Positions 27,377-35,711 of a stretch of DNA of 64,000 bases are shown here, one piece after another (position 1 is the stretch's first letter; each line of letters begins with the position of its first letter). The stretch spans positions 19,570 through 83,569 of the forward strand of contig JANQNU010000072.1 in NCBI GenBank assembly GCA_028279405.1, in the 5' to 3' direction. Both the position numbers and the translations under genes were made by a program. The notes beneath the pieces were generated by a model that was not told the origin of the DNA, made no database searches, and worked only from the letters and a program-made list of their open reading frames with translations. This stretch comes from Phycisphaerae bacterium (GTDB lineage Bacteria > Planctomycetota > Phycisphaerae > UBA1845 > Fen-1342).

Positions 27377-29065
27377 ATGCGAAATCGAATGAAGTGTCTG
27401 GTGATCGCAACCGTTGTCCCGCTCGCGGGCGTTCTCGGCGCTGCCGGCGTTACACAGCCTGGTGGCAAGGCGCCGTCGACGACACCGACGACCGCGACGA
27501 ACGTAACGATTGACGAGTCGCCAGTGCCCGATACGCGGGACGAAACGACGACGCCAGCGACCCTCGCACCGATCCTTCACACTCTCAGTCAACAATGGAC
27601 GTTCCAGGCCGTACTCACCGACGGTGGCGGCGTCCCATTTCCCGGACCCACGGTCGACCTTTCGTTCCAGCTGTATTCCGCAATCGGTGTACAGAGCTCG
27701 ATCGGCGCCCCGATCGTCGTGAACGATGTCCCGATCGTCAACGGGTTCGTCAGCGTTGCGATTCCGCTCAGTCCATTGAACTTCGCCGGTAGCCCGCGAC
27801 TGATCGGAGTCAGTGTCGACGGCGGCGCAGAACTCACGCCGCGCACCCCGATCGGCGCCGTACCGTACGCGTTTCGAGCCCATCGGGTCGCCAGTGAAGA
27901 GCTTGACGACGCCATTTTCCTCGGAGCTGTGGGCCAGCAGGGTTACTTGCACATTTTTAGCAACGGCGATGGCACCATCACGCTCGACGGGGACGAGCCC
28001 GGCGGAGCCGGAGCCATCCGCATGACCAATACGGTGGACGAACAAACGATCGAGATCGACGCCGACGAAGGCGGCAACGGCGTCATCCGCGTCAACCAGG
28101 CTGACGGCAGCCTCGGCGTCACGCTCAACGGCGCCGGCGCCAACGGCGGTGGCGAGGTGTTCCTCCGTAACGGCGCCGAAGTGACGACCGTCGAACTCGA
28201 CGCCGACGAGAACGGCCGCGGCGTGGTCCGTGTGCACCAGGCCGACGGCGGTATCGGCATCACCCTCGACGGCGAAGAGTCCGACGGTGGCGGCCAAATC
28301 CTCGTCCGCAACGGACAGAACGTCCAAACCGTCGAAATCGACGCCGACGTCAGTGATCGCGGCGTCATCCGCCTCAGCGGCCCCGCTGGCGAGCTCGGCG
28401 TGACCCTCGACGGTTCCCAAGCGGACGGCAGCGGCGGTGGCCGGATCATCGTCCGTAACGATCAGGAGATCGCCACCCTCGATATCGACGCCGACATCGA
28501 CGACCGCGGCGTCATCCGTGTCAGCAGTGCCACGGGACAACTCGGCGTGACCCTCGACGGTGAGCAGACCGACGGCGGCGGTGGCGGTGTCACCGTCCGC
28601 AACTCCTCCGGATCCGCCCGTATTCGACTCGAAGGTGACAACAATGGCGAAGGTCACGGCTTCTTCGACCGCATTGGCGTCGGTACCAGCAACATCCCCC
28701 GCAACACCCGCGTCGCCATCGGCGGCACGCTCCGCTGTGAAGAAGTCGTCGTCCAACTCGAAGTCGACTGGCCCGACTACGTCTTCGCACCTGATTACAA
28801 CCTGATGCCGCTCGACAAACTCGAAGGCCACCTCGAGCAGGCCCGACATCTACCCGGTATTCCGGCCGCCAACGAAGTCAAGGCCTCAGGCATCAGCGTT
28901 GGGGAGATGCAGGCCAAGACCATCGAGAAAGTCGAGGAACTCACGCTCTACGTCATCCAGCTCAATAACGAGCTCGAGTCGATCCGGGCCGAGAAGAACC
29001 ACCTGCAGCAGCGCCTGGCCAACCTGGAAACCGGTCGCAGCAACGCTGATCGGGAGATGGAATAA
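27377..29065 (+). CDS. Secreted beta-repeat protein with tail-fibre-like C terminus
   Basis: 562 residues. AAGGAG lies 9 nt before the ATG. Signal peptide MRNRMKCLVIATVVPLAGVL at the N terminus. Residues about 60-190 resemble a domain common at the N terminus of planctomycete secreted proteins (FQAVLTDGGGVPFPGPTVDLSFQLY...PYAFRAHRVASEELDD). From about 195 to 430 there are about five copies of a 43-45 residue motif (xxVEIDADxxDRGVIRVxxADGxLGVTLDGxxxDGGG), probably a beta-solenoid. The C terminus (PDYVFAPDYNLMPLDKLEGHLEQ..LPGIP..ISVGEMQAKTIEKVEELTLY) matches the tail-fibre/endosialidase-chaperone-like end found on many bacterial surface proteins, plus a coiled coil. Likely a surface or extracellular structural protein. 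Confidence 0.8.
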   Translation: MRNRMKCLVIATVVPLAGVLGAAGVTQPGGKAPSTTPTTATNVTIDESPVPDTRDETTTPATLAPILHTLSQQWTFQAVLTDGGGVPFPGPTVDLSFQLYSAIGVQSSIGAPIVVNDVPIVNGFVSVAIPLSPLNFAGSPRLIGVSVDGGAELTPRTPIGAVPYAFRAHRVASEELDDAIFLGAVGQQGYLHIFSNGDGTITLDGDEPGGAGAIRMTNTVDEQTIEIDADEGGNGVIRVNQADGSLGVTLNGAGANGGGEVFLRNGAEVTTVELDADENGRGVVRVHQADGGIGITLDGEESDGGGQILVRNGQNVQTVEIDADVSDRGVIRLSGPAGELGVTLDGSQADGSGGGRIIVRNDQEIATLDIDADIDDRGVIRVSSATGQLGVTLDGEQTDGGGGGVTVRNSSGSARIRLEGDNNGEGHGFFDRIGVGTSNIPRNTRVAIGGTLRCEEVVVQLEVDWPDYVFAPDYNLMPLDKLEGHLEQARHLPGIPAANEVKASGISVGEMQAKTIEKVEELTLYVIQLNNELESIRAEKNHLQQRLANLETGRSNADREME

Positions 29066-30072
29066 TGGCCGCTTCGCGCAACACCAACCACGCACTCCTG
29101 ATCGCTACGGCAGTGATCGCGCTCAGCGCGACCGCCGCCCAGGCGCAGCAAGGTGCGCTCCCGATGTCACGCTGTGTCTTTCGACTGCCATACTTCGAAA
29201 CGACACCGACCATTAACGTCAATCCGAGCAATCTCATCTACATGGGACACAACGGCACCGACCTCACCGGCGGGCCCCCCATCCTCTACGATCCCTTGGA
29301 TCCGGCGACGCCCCCTTGGCCCATCGGCTATCCGCTGGTCGCCATGGCCGACGGTGTCGTCCGCTGGGTCGAAGAGGATAACACCGACTGCTGTCGCGGC
29401 TGCGGCGGCTGCAACAACCGCATCTACGTCGAGCACGCCAGCGGCGACTTCTCGGCATACGCTCACATCGCACCCAACGGTGCCATCGCTGAGTGCGGCG
29501 ACACGGTCGTCGCCGGCCAGATCATCGCCCTCGAAGGCGACACCGGTGCCAGCTGTGGCGGCAACAACTCCGGCGGCAACAACCGGCCACCCACCACCTG
29601 CAACGGCCAGGGACCTGCGGCCAGTTGTGCGAACTGGTGCGGCATCCACTGCCACATGTCGACGTTCTTCGGCTATGACGCCAGCACGTCGTACTGTGCC
29701 GATACGAACCCGTCCAGCGCCTTCGAGTGGCAGACGATCCCCGTGTTCTGCAACATCGTCGGAAACATCATGCTTCCCGGTGCCACATACGATAGCACAG
29801 AAATGGGTAGCTGCAGCAGCATCTGCATCGCCGACTTCGTTATCTTCAGCGAGGTCTTCGACGCGACCGCAATCGATGTGCGCCAGGCCGAGTACACCAT
29901 CACTGCCAACGCCGTCGAAATCCATGGCCCGGGCGGCCCCCTGCCCGGTGCGAGCGTCTCGTTCCGGGCCGGCGACGAGATCCGGCTCCAACCCGGGTTT
30001 CACGCCGAACCTGGATGCTATTTCCTCGGGATCATCAGCCCGTGTAACGGGTGCCCGCCGGAGCGCGACTGA
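29065..30072 (+). CDS. Secreted M23/LytM-like metallopeptidase-fold protein
   Basis: 335 residues with signal peptide (ALLIATAVIALSATAAQA). The first base of its ATG is the last of the preceding TAA, so it is coupled to the repeat protein. M23-type zinc ligands appear as MGHNGTD (HxxxD) and GIHCHM (HxH), with the LytM beta-sheet between them (PLVAMADGVVRWVEED ... RIYVEHASGDFSAYAHIAPNG...GDTVVAGQIIALEGDTG). It is unusually Cys-rich (CCRGCGGC insert), implying disulfides. The last about 70 residues (VEIHGPGGPLPGASVSFRAGDEIRLQPGFHAEPG) look like a small beta domain used for secretion or anchoring. Substrate unknown; peptidoglycan or the partner protein are possibilities. Confidence 0.75.
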   Translation: MAASRNTNHALLIATAVIALSATAAQAQQGALPMSRCVFRLPYFETTPTINVNPSNLIYMGHNGTDLTGGPPILYDPLDPATPPWPIGYPLVAMADGVVRWVEEDNTDCCRGCGGCNNRIYVEHASGDFSAYAHIAPNGAIAECGDTVVAGQIIALEGDTGASCGGNNSGGNNRPPTTCNGQGPAASCANWCGIHCHMSTFFGYDASTSYCADTNPSSAFEWQTIPVFCNIVGNIMLPGATYDSTEMGSCSSICIADFVIFSEVFDATAIDVRQAEYTITANAVEIHGPGGPLPGASVSFRAGDEIRLQPGFHAEPGCYFLGIISPCNGCPPERD

Positions 30073-30763
30073 TCTCTCTCCGCGGTGACGGACCCGCTTC
30101 CGAGGCTCCTCTGATCGGGAGCGGGTCCCGATCCCTCCATAACAACTTCCACAGCGCGGAGCGCGCCCGGTCACGACAGCGCAACCGGCTGAATCGATAG
30201 GTGGGTGCCCCACGGGGCCCCACCATTTGTTCGTTCTCGCAGTGGTTCAATATCCGCCGCGCTCGTCCAGCCGACGAACTCGGCGCAAACAACGAGCCCC
30301 GAGCGCCAGCGAGGGGGGGAGCAAGCTCCCTTTGCGAGGCCTTTGTCTGCGCCAAAGGCCCCGGCGCGAACCCGACCAAACACAACGAGCCCCGAGCGCG
30401 AGCGAGGGGGAAGCAAGCTCCCTCTGCGAGGCCTTTGTCTGCGCCAAAGGCCCCGGCGCGAACCCGACCATACACAACGAGCCCCGAGCGCGAGCGAGGG
30501 ATCAAGATGCGTGAGATGAAGAAAGCCGAACGCCGATTGAACCCGTCGCTAGCGCTCCGGGGGGAGCAAGCTCCCTTCGCGAGGCCTTTGTCTGCGCCAA
30601 AGGCCCTTACAAGAGCCAGGCGCTGCACACACGAGCCCCGAGCGCGAGCGAGCGGTCAATAGCGAGCGAGAGGCTGCCCCACCCAGGTGTTCGACCCAGC
30701 TTGCGAGCATCGTCAGGCGCCCCACCCCATTTCGGGGTGGGGGAACACACGGCCCAACGTGTC
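30073..30763 (+). repeat. Large block of modular palindromic repeats
   Basis: No gene. From about 30288 the block has several tandem units of module A (ACGAGCCCCGAGCGCGAGCG) and module B (AGCAAGCTCCCTTTGCGAG plus a hairpin with arms GGCCTTTG/CAAAGGCC), then module C (ATCAAGATGCGTGAGATGAA about 30503, GCCGAACGCCGATTGAACCC) and a further A/B pair. A CCCCACCC...GGGGTGGGG palindrome lies at about 30720-30745. Unit spacing is irregular, about 80-150 bp. Confidence 0.85.
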
Positions 30764-32032
30764 TTACGTTCCCTCGCCGTAGCTGGAGAGATACAACTTC
30801 TGGTCGGATGTCAGCTTGTCGATTGCGACGTTCATCGACTTGAGCTTCAACTTGGCGACCCACTCTTCGATCTTTTGCGGCACGTCGTGGACGGCGACGT
30901 TGAGCTTCTTGCCGGACTTGTGCGCCCACTCGGCGGTGAGTGCCTGCGTCGCAAAGCTCATGTCCATCACACTGGCCGGGTGCCCCGTCGCGCAGCTCAG
31001 GTTGACCAGCCGACCATCCGCGAGCAGGTAGAGCCGCTTGTTGGCATTGATGACGTACTCATCAACGTTGGTACGCACGTTGCGGTTGACCTTCTTCGAC
31101 ATCTTCTGCAGCGCCGGGATGTCGATCTCGACATCGAAGTGGCCGCTGTTGCAGATGATGGCACCGTCGCGCATCTTGCGGAAGTGCTCGCCGCGAATCA
31201 CGTGCTTGTTGCCGGTGACCGTAATGAACAGTTCGCCCGCGGCCGCCGCCTCACCCATCGGACGTACGTCGAAGCCATCCATCACCGCCTCGAGCGCCTT
31301 AAGCGGATTGATCTCGGTAACCGTCACGTGCGCCCCGGCGCCGCGCGCCCGCAGGGCCGCACCGCGCCCGCACCAGCCGTAGCCGATGATCACGACCTTC
31401 TTGCCCGCGAGCAGCATGTCGGTCGCGCGCACGACGCCGTCGAGCGTGCTCTGGCCGGTGCCGTAGCGGTTGTCGAACAGGTGCTTCGTGTCGGCGTCGT
31501 TGACCGCGATCACGGGGAACTTGAGATCGCCGCTCTCGTGCATCGCCCGTAGTCGGATCACGCCGGTCGTCGTCTCTTCCATGCTCGCCGAGACCGAGCC
31601 GGCATCCTTGCTGCGCTTCGTGTGCAGCAGGTTCACGAGGTCGGCGCCGTCGTCCATCGTGATATTGGGCTTGTTGTCGATCACCGAATTGAGGTGATCA
31701 TAGAAGACCTTGACGCTTTCGGCCCGCCGGGCGTAGACGTCGACCCCGAAATCCTTGACCAGGCTCGCCGCCGTCTCGTCCTGTGTGCTCAGCGGGTTCG
31801 ACGCACACAGCGCCACCTGTGCACCGCCCGCCTTGAGCGTCCGCATCAGGTTCGCGGTTTCCGTCGTAACGTGCATGCAGGCGCCGATCGTGGCGCCCTT
31901 GAGCGGCTTCTCCTTCTCGAACCGCTCGCGGATCAGGTTCAGCACCGGCATATCCCGGTCCGCCCACAGAATCCGCTTTTTGCCGGAGGGCGCCATCTTC
32001 AGGTCCGTCACGTCATGCTTGCTTTTAGCCAT
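30764..32032 (-). CDS. ahcY: S-adenosylhomocysteine hydrolase
   Basis: 422 residues, cytoplasmic NAD-dependent enzyme splitting S-adenosylhomocysteine into adenosine and homocysteine, part of the activated methyl cycle. Seen: CMHVTTETANLMRTLKAGGA, SNPLSTQDE, NDADTKHLFDNRYGTGQSTLDGVVRAT, the NAD site IGYGWCGRG, CNSGHFD and the C-terminal LYLLADGRLVNLSCATGHPASVMDMSF. The lack of the insert near residue 150 fits the bacterial/archaeal short class. Ribosome binding site AGGAGA is about 10 nt upstream. Downstream lies a repeat block. Confidence 0.96.
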   Translation of the reverse strand: MAKSKHDVTDLKMAPSGKKRILWADRDMPVLNLIRERFEKEKPLKGATIGACMHVTTETANLMRTLKAGGAQVALCASNPLSTQDETAASLVKDFGVDVYARRAESVKVFYDHLNSVIDNKPNITMDDGADLVNLLHTKRSKDAGSVSASMEETTTGVIRLRAMHESGDLKFPVIAVNDADTKHLFDNRYGTGQSTLDGVVRATDMLLAGKKVVIIGYGWCGRGAALRARGAGAHVTVTEINPLKALEAVMDGFDVRPMGEAAAAGELFITVTGNKHVIRGEHFRKMRDGAIICNSGHFDVEIDIPALQKMSKKVNRNVRTNVDEYVINANKRLYLLADGRLVNLSCATGHPASVMDMSFATQALTAEWAHKSGKKLNVAVHDVPQKIEEWVAKLKLKSMNVAIDKLTSDQKLYLSSYGEGT

Positions 32033-32368
32033 TCGTCGTCTTCTCCTCGCTACGGCGGATTACGCGTTCTTGCGCGAATCCAAAATCGTCGTCCTCACTC
32101 GTCGCACCCCGCAAGAGCGGGAACTTGACGCCGGCCGGGGTTCCTTCACCGCTCGCCGGTCATCCATCCGGGTTATGGTCACGTTCAAGGGACACACGCA
32201 CGCATTCAGGGCAGGTGGAGCGCGCCAGGCACGCCCGCTTCGCCGCGAAGGCGGGGAACCTTCCCGCTTTCTACAAGGTGACACCGGGCTTCCGTTCGCC
32301 GTTGCAGCGTGGACTGTCCCGTACGCTCACCACATGCCGACTCACCGCGCCGGCAAACGGCCCCCAAA
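32033..32368 (-). other. Leader region between tRNA-Leu and ahcY
   Basis: No gene. Contains a stem-loop at 32057-32081 (outer arms GGATT/AATCC, inner CGCG/CGCG) directly before the ahcY ribosome binding site, and a GGCGGGGAACCTTCCCGC palindrome at about 32251-32268. I could not match either to the SAH riboswitch consensus, so the control of ahcY remains open. It lies downstream of the tRNA and could be cotranscribed with it. Confidence 0.4.
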
Positions 32369-32452
32369 TGCGGCTGAAAGGATTCGAACCTTCACGGGGT
32401 TGCCCCCACTGGCACCTGAAGCCAGCGCGTCTGCCAATTCCGCCACAGCCGC
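32369..32452 (-). tRNA. tRNA-Leu (anticodon CAG)
   Basis: On the - strand the acceptor arms are GCGGCTG and CAGCCGC with discriminator A (32369). D-arm GGCGGAATTGGCAGACGC, anticodon stem CTGGC/GCCAG with loop TTCAGGT (anticodon CAG), a long class II variable arm TGGGGGCAACCCCG and T-loop GGTTCGAATCC. The long variable arm and CAG anticodon give leucine. No CCA is encoded. Confidence 0.96.
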
Positions 32453-32774
32453 ATCGTCTCTACGCCGCGCTCACACGCGAGTCACGTATCCTAGCTCCCT
32501 ACCCCCCGACGTCAAGCCGCTGGACATCCACCGGGCGGGGAGTTAGGGGATCAAGATGCGCGGGGTGATGAAAGCCGCACAGTGTTTGAACCCGTCGCTT
32601 GCGCTCCGGGGGGAGCAAGGTCCCTTTGCGAGGCCTTTGTCTGCGCCAGAGGCCCCGGCGCGAACCCGATACTTACCACAACGAGCACCGAGCGTCAGCG
32701 AGGGGTCCGTCCCCCACCCTAGAAGGGTGGGGCACCCTTGCAAGCAAGTCCCCAACAAGCCGCCAGTGCCACCC
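32453..32774 (+). repeat. Repeat block downstream of the M16-like gene
   Basis: No gene. Module C (GGATCAAGATGCGCGGGGTG, about 32548), a B-type unit with hairpin arms GGCCTTTG/CAGAGGCC (about 32629-32651), a degenerate A unit, a CCCCCACCCTAGAAGGGTGG palindrome (about 32710-32733), and a half-copy of the CCGCCAGTGCCACCC element at about 32760. Confidence 0.8.
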
Positions 32775-34022
32775 CTAGACGTCCAGCGGTTGCGGGCCGA
32801 CCGTCGCGACGCACATTCGGTCCAACGCGAGTGCCGCTGCCCGTCGTCGAACATCGTCGGGCGTCACCGCTTCGATCGCCTGTAGCTTCGTCAGTGGATC
32901 GATCGGGCGCCCGTAGTGAAACAAGTCGTCGCTCAAGCTCGAAGCCCGCGCGCGAGTGAGATCGTCTTCCGTCTGGAACTGCGCGATCAGACCGTCCCGG
33001 GCGCGCGCGATCTCCTCGTCCGTCAGATCCTCCCGTAGCCGTTCGAGTTCGCGCACCAGCGTGCGGTACGTCTGGTCGCAGCGCTGCGGCGTCGTACTGG
33101 CGCTCAGGTGAATCATCCCCGCGCCACGTGGATGCTCCTGCCATGCTCCGACGTAGTAAACCAACCCCTGCTTCTCGCGCACCTCGGTGAACAGCCGTGC
33201 TCCCATGCCTCCCGACAACACGCCGATGAGCACCTGCTCCGCCCGGAACTCCGGTGCGGTCCGTGGGACACCCGGTAGCACCAAGGCAATGTACTGCTGC
33301 TCCGACTCCAACTGCCGGTGCTCCACCGTCGGCGAGAGCGCCACGTCGACGGGCGCGCGTCCCGCCGGCGTCGCATCGCCAAAACCGGCGAACCGTGCGT
33401 CGATCTGCGACGCCACGTCGTCGGGGTTGACCGGACCTGCAATCGCGATTTGCAGCCGTCCGGCACCATAGAGGCCGGTCCAATGCTCCCACACGCGCGC
33501 AGCATCAATCCGCTGCAGCGATTCCGGCGTTCCGCCGACGTATCGCCCCAGCCTCGACCCGAGCGTCATACGGTTGATCAGAATCCGCAACAGGTCGTCC
33601 GGGTGATCATCGAGCGTTTCGTAGTCTTTGAGCGCCAGGTCTACCGCGACCCGACACGCCTCCTCTTCGAACGCCGGCGTTCGCAGCATCTCCGCCAGCA
33701 GATCGACCACGTCCGGTACGTACTCCGGCAAGCATACTGCGCGAAAAACAGTCGTCTGCCGACCGGTGTGGCTGCTCCAGCGCGCCCCGAGCAAATCAAA
33801 CGCATCGGCGATCTCACGTCCGCTGTGCGCCTGGGTCCCCTTCGACAGTGTGCTTTCCGTGATCGCCGCGATGCCGTTCAGATCCTCCGGCTCGTCCGCG
33901 ACTCCGGCCAGCAGCCGAAACCCGATCGCCACCGTGTTTCGCGCCGGCAACACGTCGGCCGCGAATTCGACTCCGCAATCCAAGGTATGATGGACGTGTT
34001 CCGCCGCGAGTATCTCGACCAT
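32775..34022 (-). CDS. M16 peptidase-family protein without the zinc motif
   Basis: 415 residues from ATG 34022 (AAGG upstream), two M16-type halves. The region that normally holds HxxEH (GLAHFLEHMLFKGT) reads LNGIAAITESTLSKGT, so the zinc ligands and catalytic Glu are absent. The C-terminal half keeps RLFTEVREKQGLVYYVGAW, the substrate-binding signature of M16 proteins. It is therefore probably a non-catalytic subunit comparable to the inactive chains of mitochondrial processing peptidase or PqqF/YmxG pairs; an active partner is not in the window. It lies 17 nt after the phosphohexomutase, in the same operon. No signal peptide, so cytoplasmic unless exported otherwise. Confidence 0.85.
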   Translation of the reverse strand: MVEILAAEHVHHTLDCGVEFAADVLPARNTVAIGFRLLAGVADEPEDLNGIAAITESTLSKGTQAHSGREIADAFDLLGARWSSHTGRQTTVFRAVCLPEYVPDVVDLLAEMLRTPAFEEEACRVAVDLALKDYETLDDHPDDLLRILINRMTLGSRLGRYVGGTPESLQRIDAARVWEHWTGLYGAGRLQIAIAGPVNPDDVASQIDARFAGFGDATPAGRAPVDVALSPTVEHRQLESEQQYIALVLPGVPRTAPEFRAEQVLIGVLSGGMGARLFTEVREKQGLVYYVGAWQEHPRGAGMIHLSASTTPQRCDQTYRTLVRELERLREDLTDEEIARARDGLIAQFQTEDDLTRARASSLSDDLFHYGRPIDPLTKLQAIEAVTPDDVRRRAAALALDRMCVATVGPQPLDV

Positions 34023-34039
34023 GTTGACCCTTACCCCCA

Positions 34040-35635
34040 CTATTCCTCTGCCGGCGTCCCCAGCATCGGCGTCAGCGCCGCGAGCTTCTCCTCGAGCACC
34101 TCCGGCGTCTTCGCTTCCATGTTCAGCCGTAGCAGCGGCTCGGTGTTCGACGCCCGCACGTTGAACCACCAATCCGGGTATTGTACGGTCACGCCGTCCA
34201 GTTGATCGATCTCGCCGTCCTTGTAGTTCTGCTCGATAGCGCGGAACGTTTCGTCCTTGGCGTCGCAGGTGAAGTTTCGCTCACCACTGTTGGCGTAGGT
34301 CAGGAACGGGCTCAGCAGCGCGCTCAACGGCTGTCCGCTGCGTGTCAGTACGTTTGCGATCGCCACGAACGTCAACATTCCGGAATCACAATAGAAGAAG
34401 TCCCGAAAGTAGAAGTGCCCGCTCAACTCCCCGCCGAAGACCGCCTCGTTCTCGCTCATCGTTCGCTTCATGAACACGTGCCCAACGCGCTCACGCTTCG
34501 GTACACCGCCGTGCTTGCGAATCGTCTCCGGCACGATCCGACTCGACCGCAGGTCATACACCACCGTCGAACCCGGGTTTTCGCGCAGGTACTCCCGCGC
34601 CAGCAACGCGGTCAGCGTATCACAGCGAACGATCTCCGCGTTCTCGTCCACGAACATGCAGCGGTCGGCGTCGCCGTCGAAGCACGCGCCGAAATCGGCC
34701 TTGTACTCCCGCACCGCGTTGCGCAGCTGTTCGAGGTTGGCCTCCACCAGCGGATTCGGCGGGTGAACGAATTCACCGTTGTGCTCGAAATTCAGGCGGA
34801 TCACCTCAAGGTTCGGAATGCCCTCGAACAATACCGGGAACCAGCGCCCGGCCATCCCGTTCGACGCATCCACGACCACCTTCAACGGCCGCGGCTCGAG
34901 CAGGTACTTATGAATGTACGACCGGTACGATTCCGACAGGTCCAGCTGCTGAATCGGTCCCAGGTCCGGCGTGCTGTGCGGCGCGATCGCCCGTGCGATC
35001 CGCGCAATCTCGTTCAGCCCCGTTTCGGCCCCGACCGGTTTGCCCTTCGGGCCGCAGATCTTGAACCCGTTGTAGTGTGCCGGATTGTGGCTGGCGGTCG
35101 TCTGCACACCGCCACAGCAGGGCATCTGATTGGTCGCAAAGTAGATCTGCGGCGTATCGACCATGCCGATGTCGATCACCTGTGTCCCGACCGACGCCGC
35201 CCCTTCGATGAACGCGCGCGAGAGCTTCGGGCTGTGCGTTCGCATGTCGCGCCCGACGATCAGCTTGTTCATGCTCGTGTCACTACGATCGTACCCGGTC
35301 AGCGACGTGCGCAGGAACTGCGCGGTCGCGTTACCGATTCGCCACGCGACTTCCTCGCTGAGCGGTTCGGGGTGAATCGCGCGGACGTCGTATGCTTTGA
35401 ACACCTTGTCGATGTTGTCCATGTCGGTCGCTCCCTCCATCGCCGGCACTGAGGCCGGTCTGTTCGCGACCACCGTCGCCTCGAAGGACGGGCAGCCGCG
35501 CTCGTCGTCATTGAACTGGCAGCCCGGGCACTTGTGAAAGTTGGCCCGCCGCCGACCCAGACAAACGGCGTCCGACAGCTTGATGTGGTCCTCGCCGGGA
35601 CAATGCCGGAAGTATTTTTCCGATTGATCGCTCAA
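34040..35635 (-). CDS. Phosphoglucomutase/phosphomannomutase with Cys-rich N terminus
   Basis: 531 residues, alpha-D-phosphohexomutase. Seen: phosphoserine loop TTASHNPAHYNG, metal loop FDGDADRC, sugar loop GELSGHFYF, phosphate loop RASNTEP. Family role: interconversion of hexose 1- and 6-phosphates for nucleotide-sugar and polysaccharide synthesis. The first about 71 residues, from a TTG start (GGAG 8 nt upstream), are unusual: Cys12, Cys25, Cys36, Cys39, Cys48 in CPGEDHIKL...VCLGRRR...KCPGCQFND...CPSF, suggesting a small metal site. An internal ATG at 35422 (MDNIDKVFKAYDVRA), where the family normally begins, has a strong GGAGGGAG 8 nt upstream, so a shorter product is also possible. Confidence 0.9.
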   Translation of the reverse strand: MSDQSEKYFRHCPGEDHIKLSDAVCLGRRRANFHKCPGCQFNDDERGCPSFEATVVANRPASVPAMEGATDMDNIDKVFKAYDVRAIHPEPLSEEVAWRIGNATAQFLRTSLTGYDRSDTSMNKLIVGRDMRTHSPKLSRAFIEGAASVGTQVIDIGMVDTPQIYFATNQMPCCGGVQTTASHNPAHYNGFKICGPKGKPVGAETGLNEIARIARAIAPHSTPDLGPIQQLDLSESYRSYIHKYLLEPRPLKVVVDASNGMAGRWFPVLFEGIPNLEVIRLNFEHNGEFVHPPNPLVEANLEQLRNAVREYKADFGACFDGDADRCMFVDENAEIVRCDTLTALLAREYLRENPGSTVVYDLRSSRIVPETIRKHGGVPKRERVGHVFMKRTMSENEAVFGGELSGHFYFRDFFYCDSGMLTFVAIANVLTRSGQPLSALLSPFLTYANSGERNFTCDAKDETFRAIEQNYKDGEIDQLDGVTVQYPDWWFNVRASNTEPLLRLNMEAKTPEVLEEKLAALTPMLGTPAEE

Positions 35636-35711
35636 TCCAGAAACTCCGTTTTCTGATCATGACGGATGCTAGCCGCACCGGCCTGAATCGGCTACCCTCG
35701 CGGGCGTCACC

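Noticed and set aside
27173..28849. 558-codon - strand frame rich in Asp/Val
   Set aside because: It mirrors the repeat structure of the secreted protein on the + strand, which has a signal peptide and a ribosome binding site.
30288..30715. Regular-looking direct repeats suggestive of a CRISPR array
   Set aside because: Unit spacing is irregular, the 'spacers' are themselves repeated modules, the repeats are palindromic and found across the whole window, and no cas genes are present.
32033..32368. SAH riboswitch upstream of ahcY
   Set aside because: A hairpin exists but no match to the conserved SAH-I core was seen; a covariance-model search would decide.
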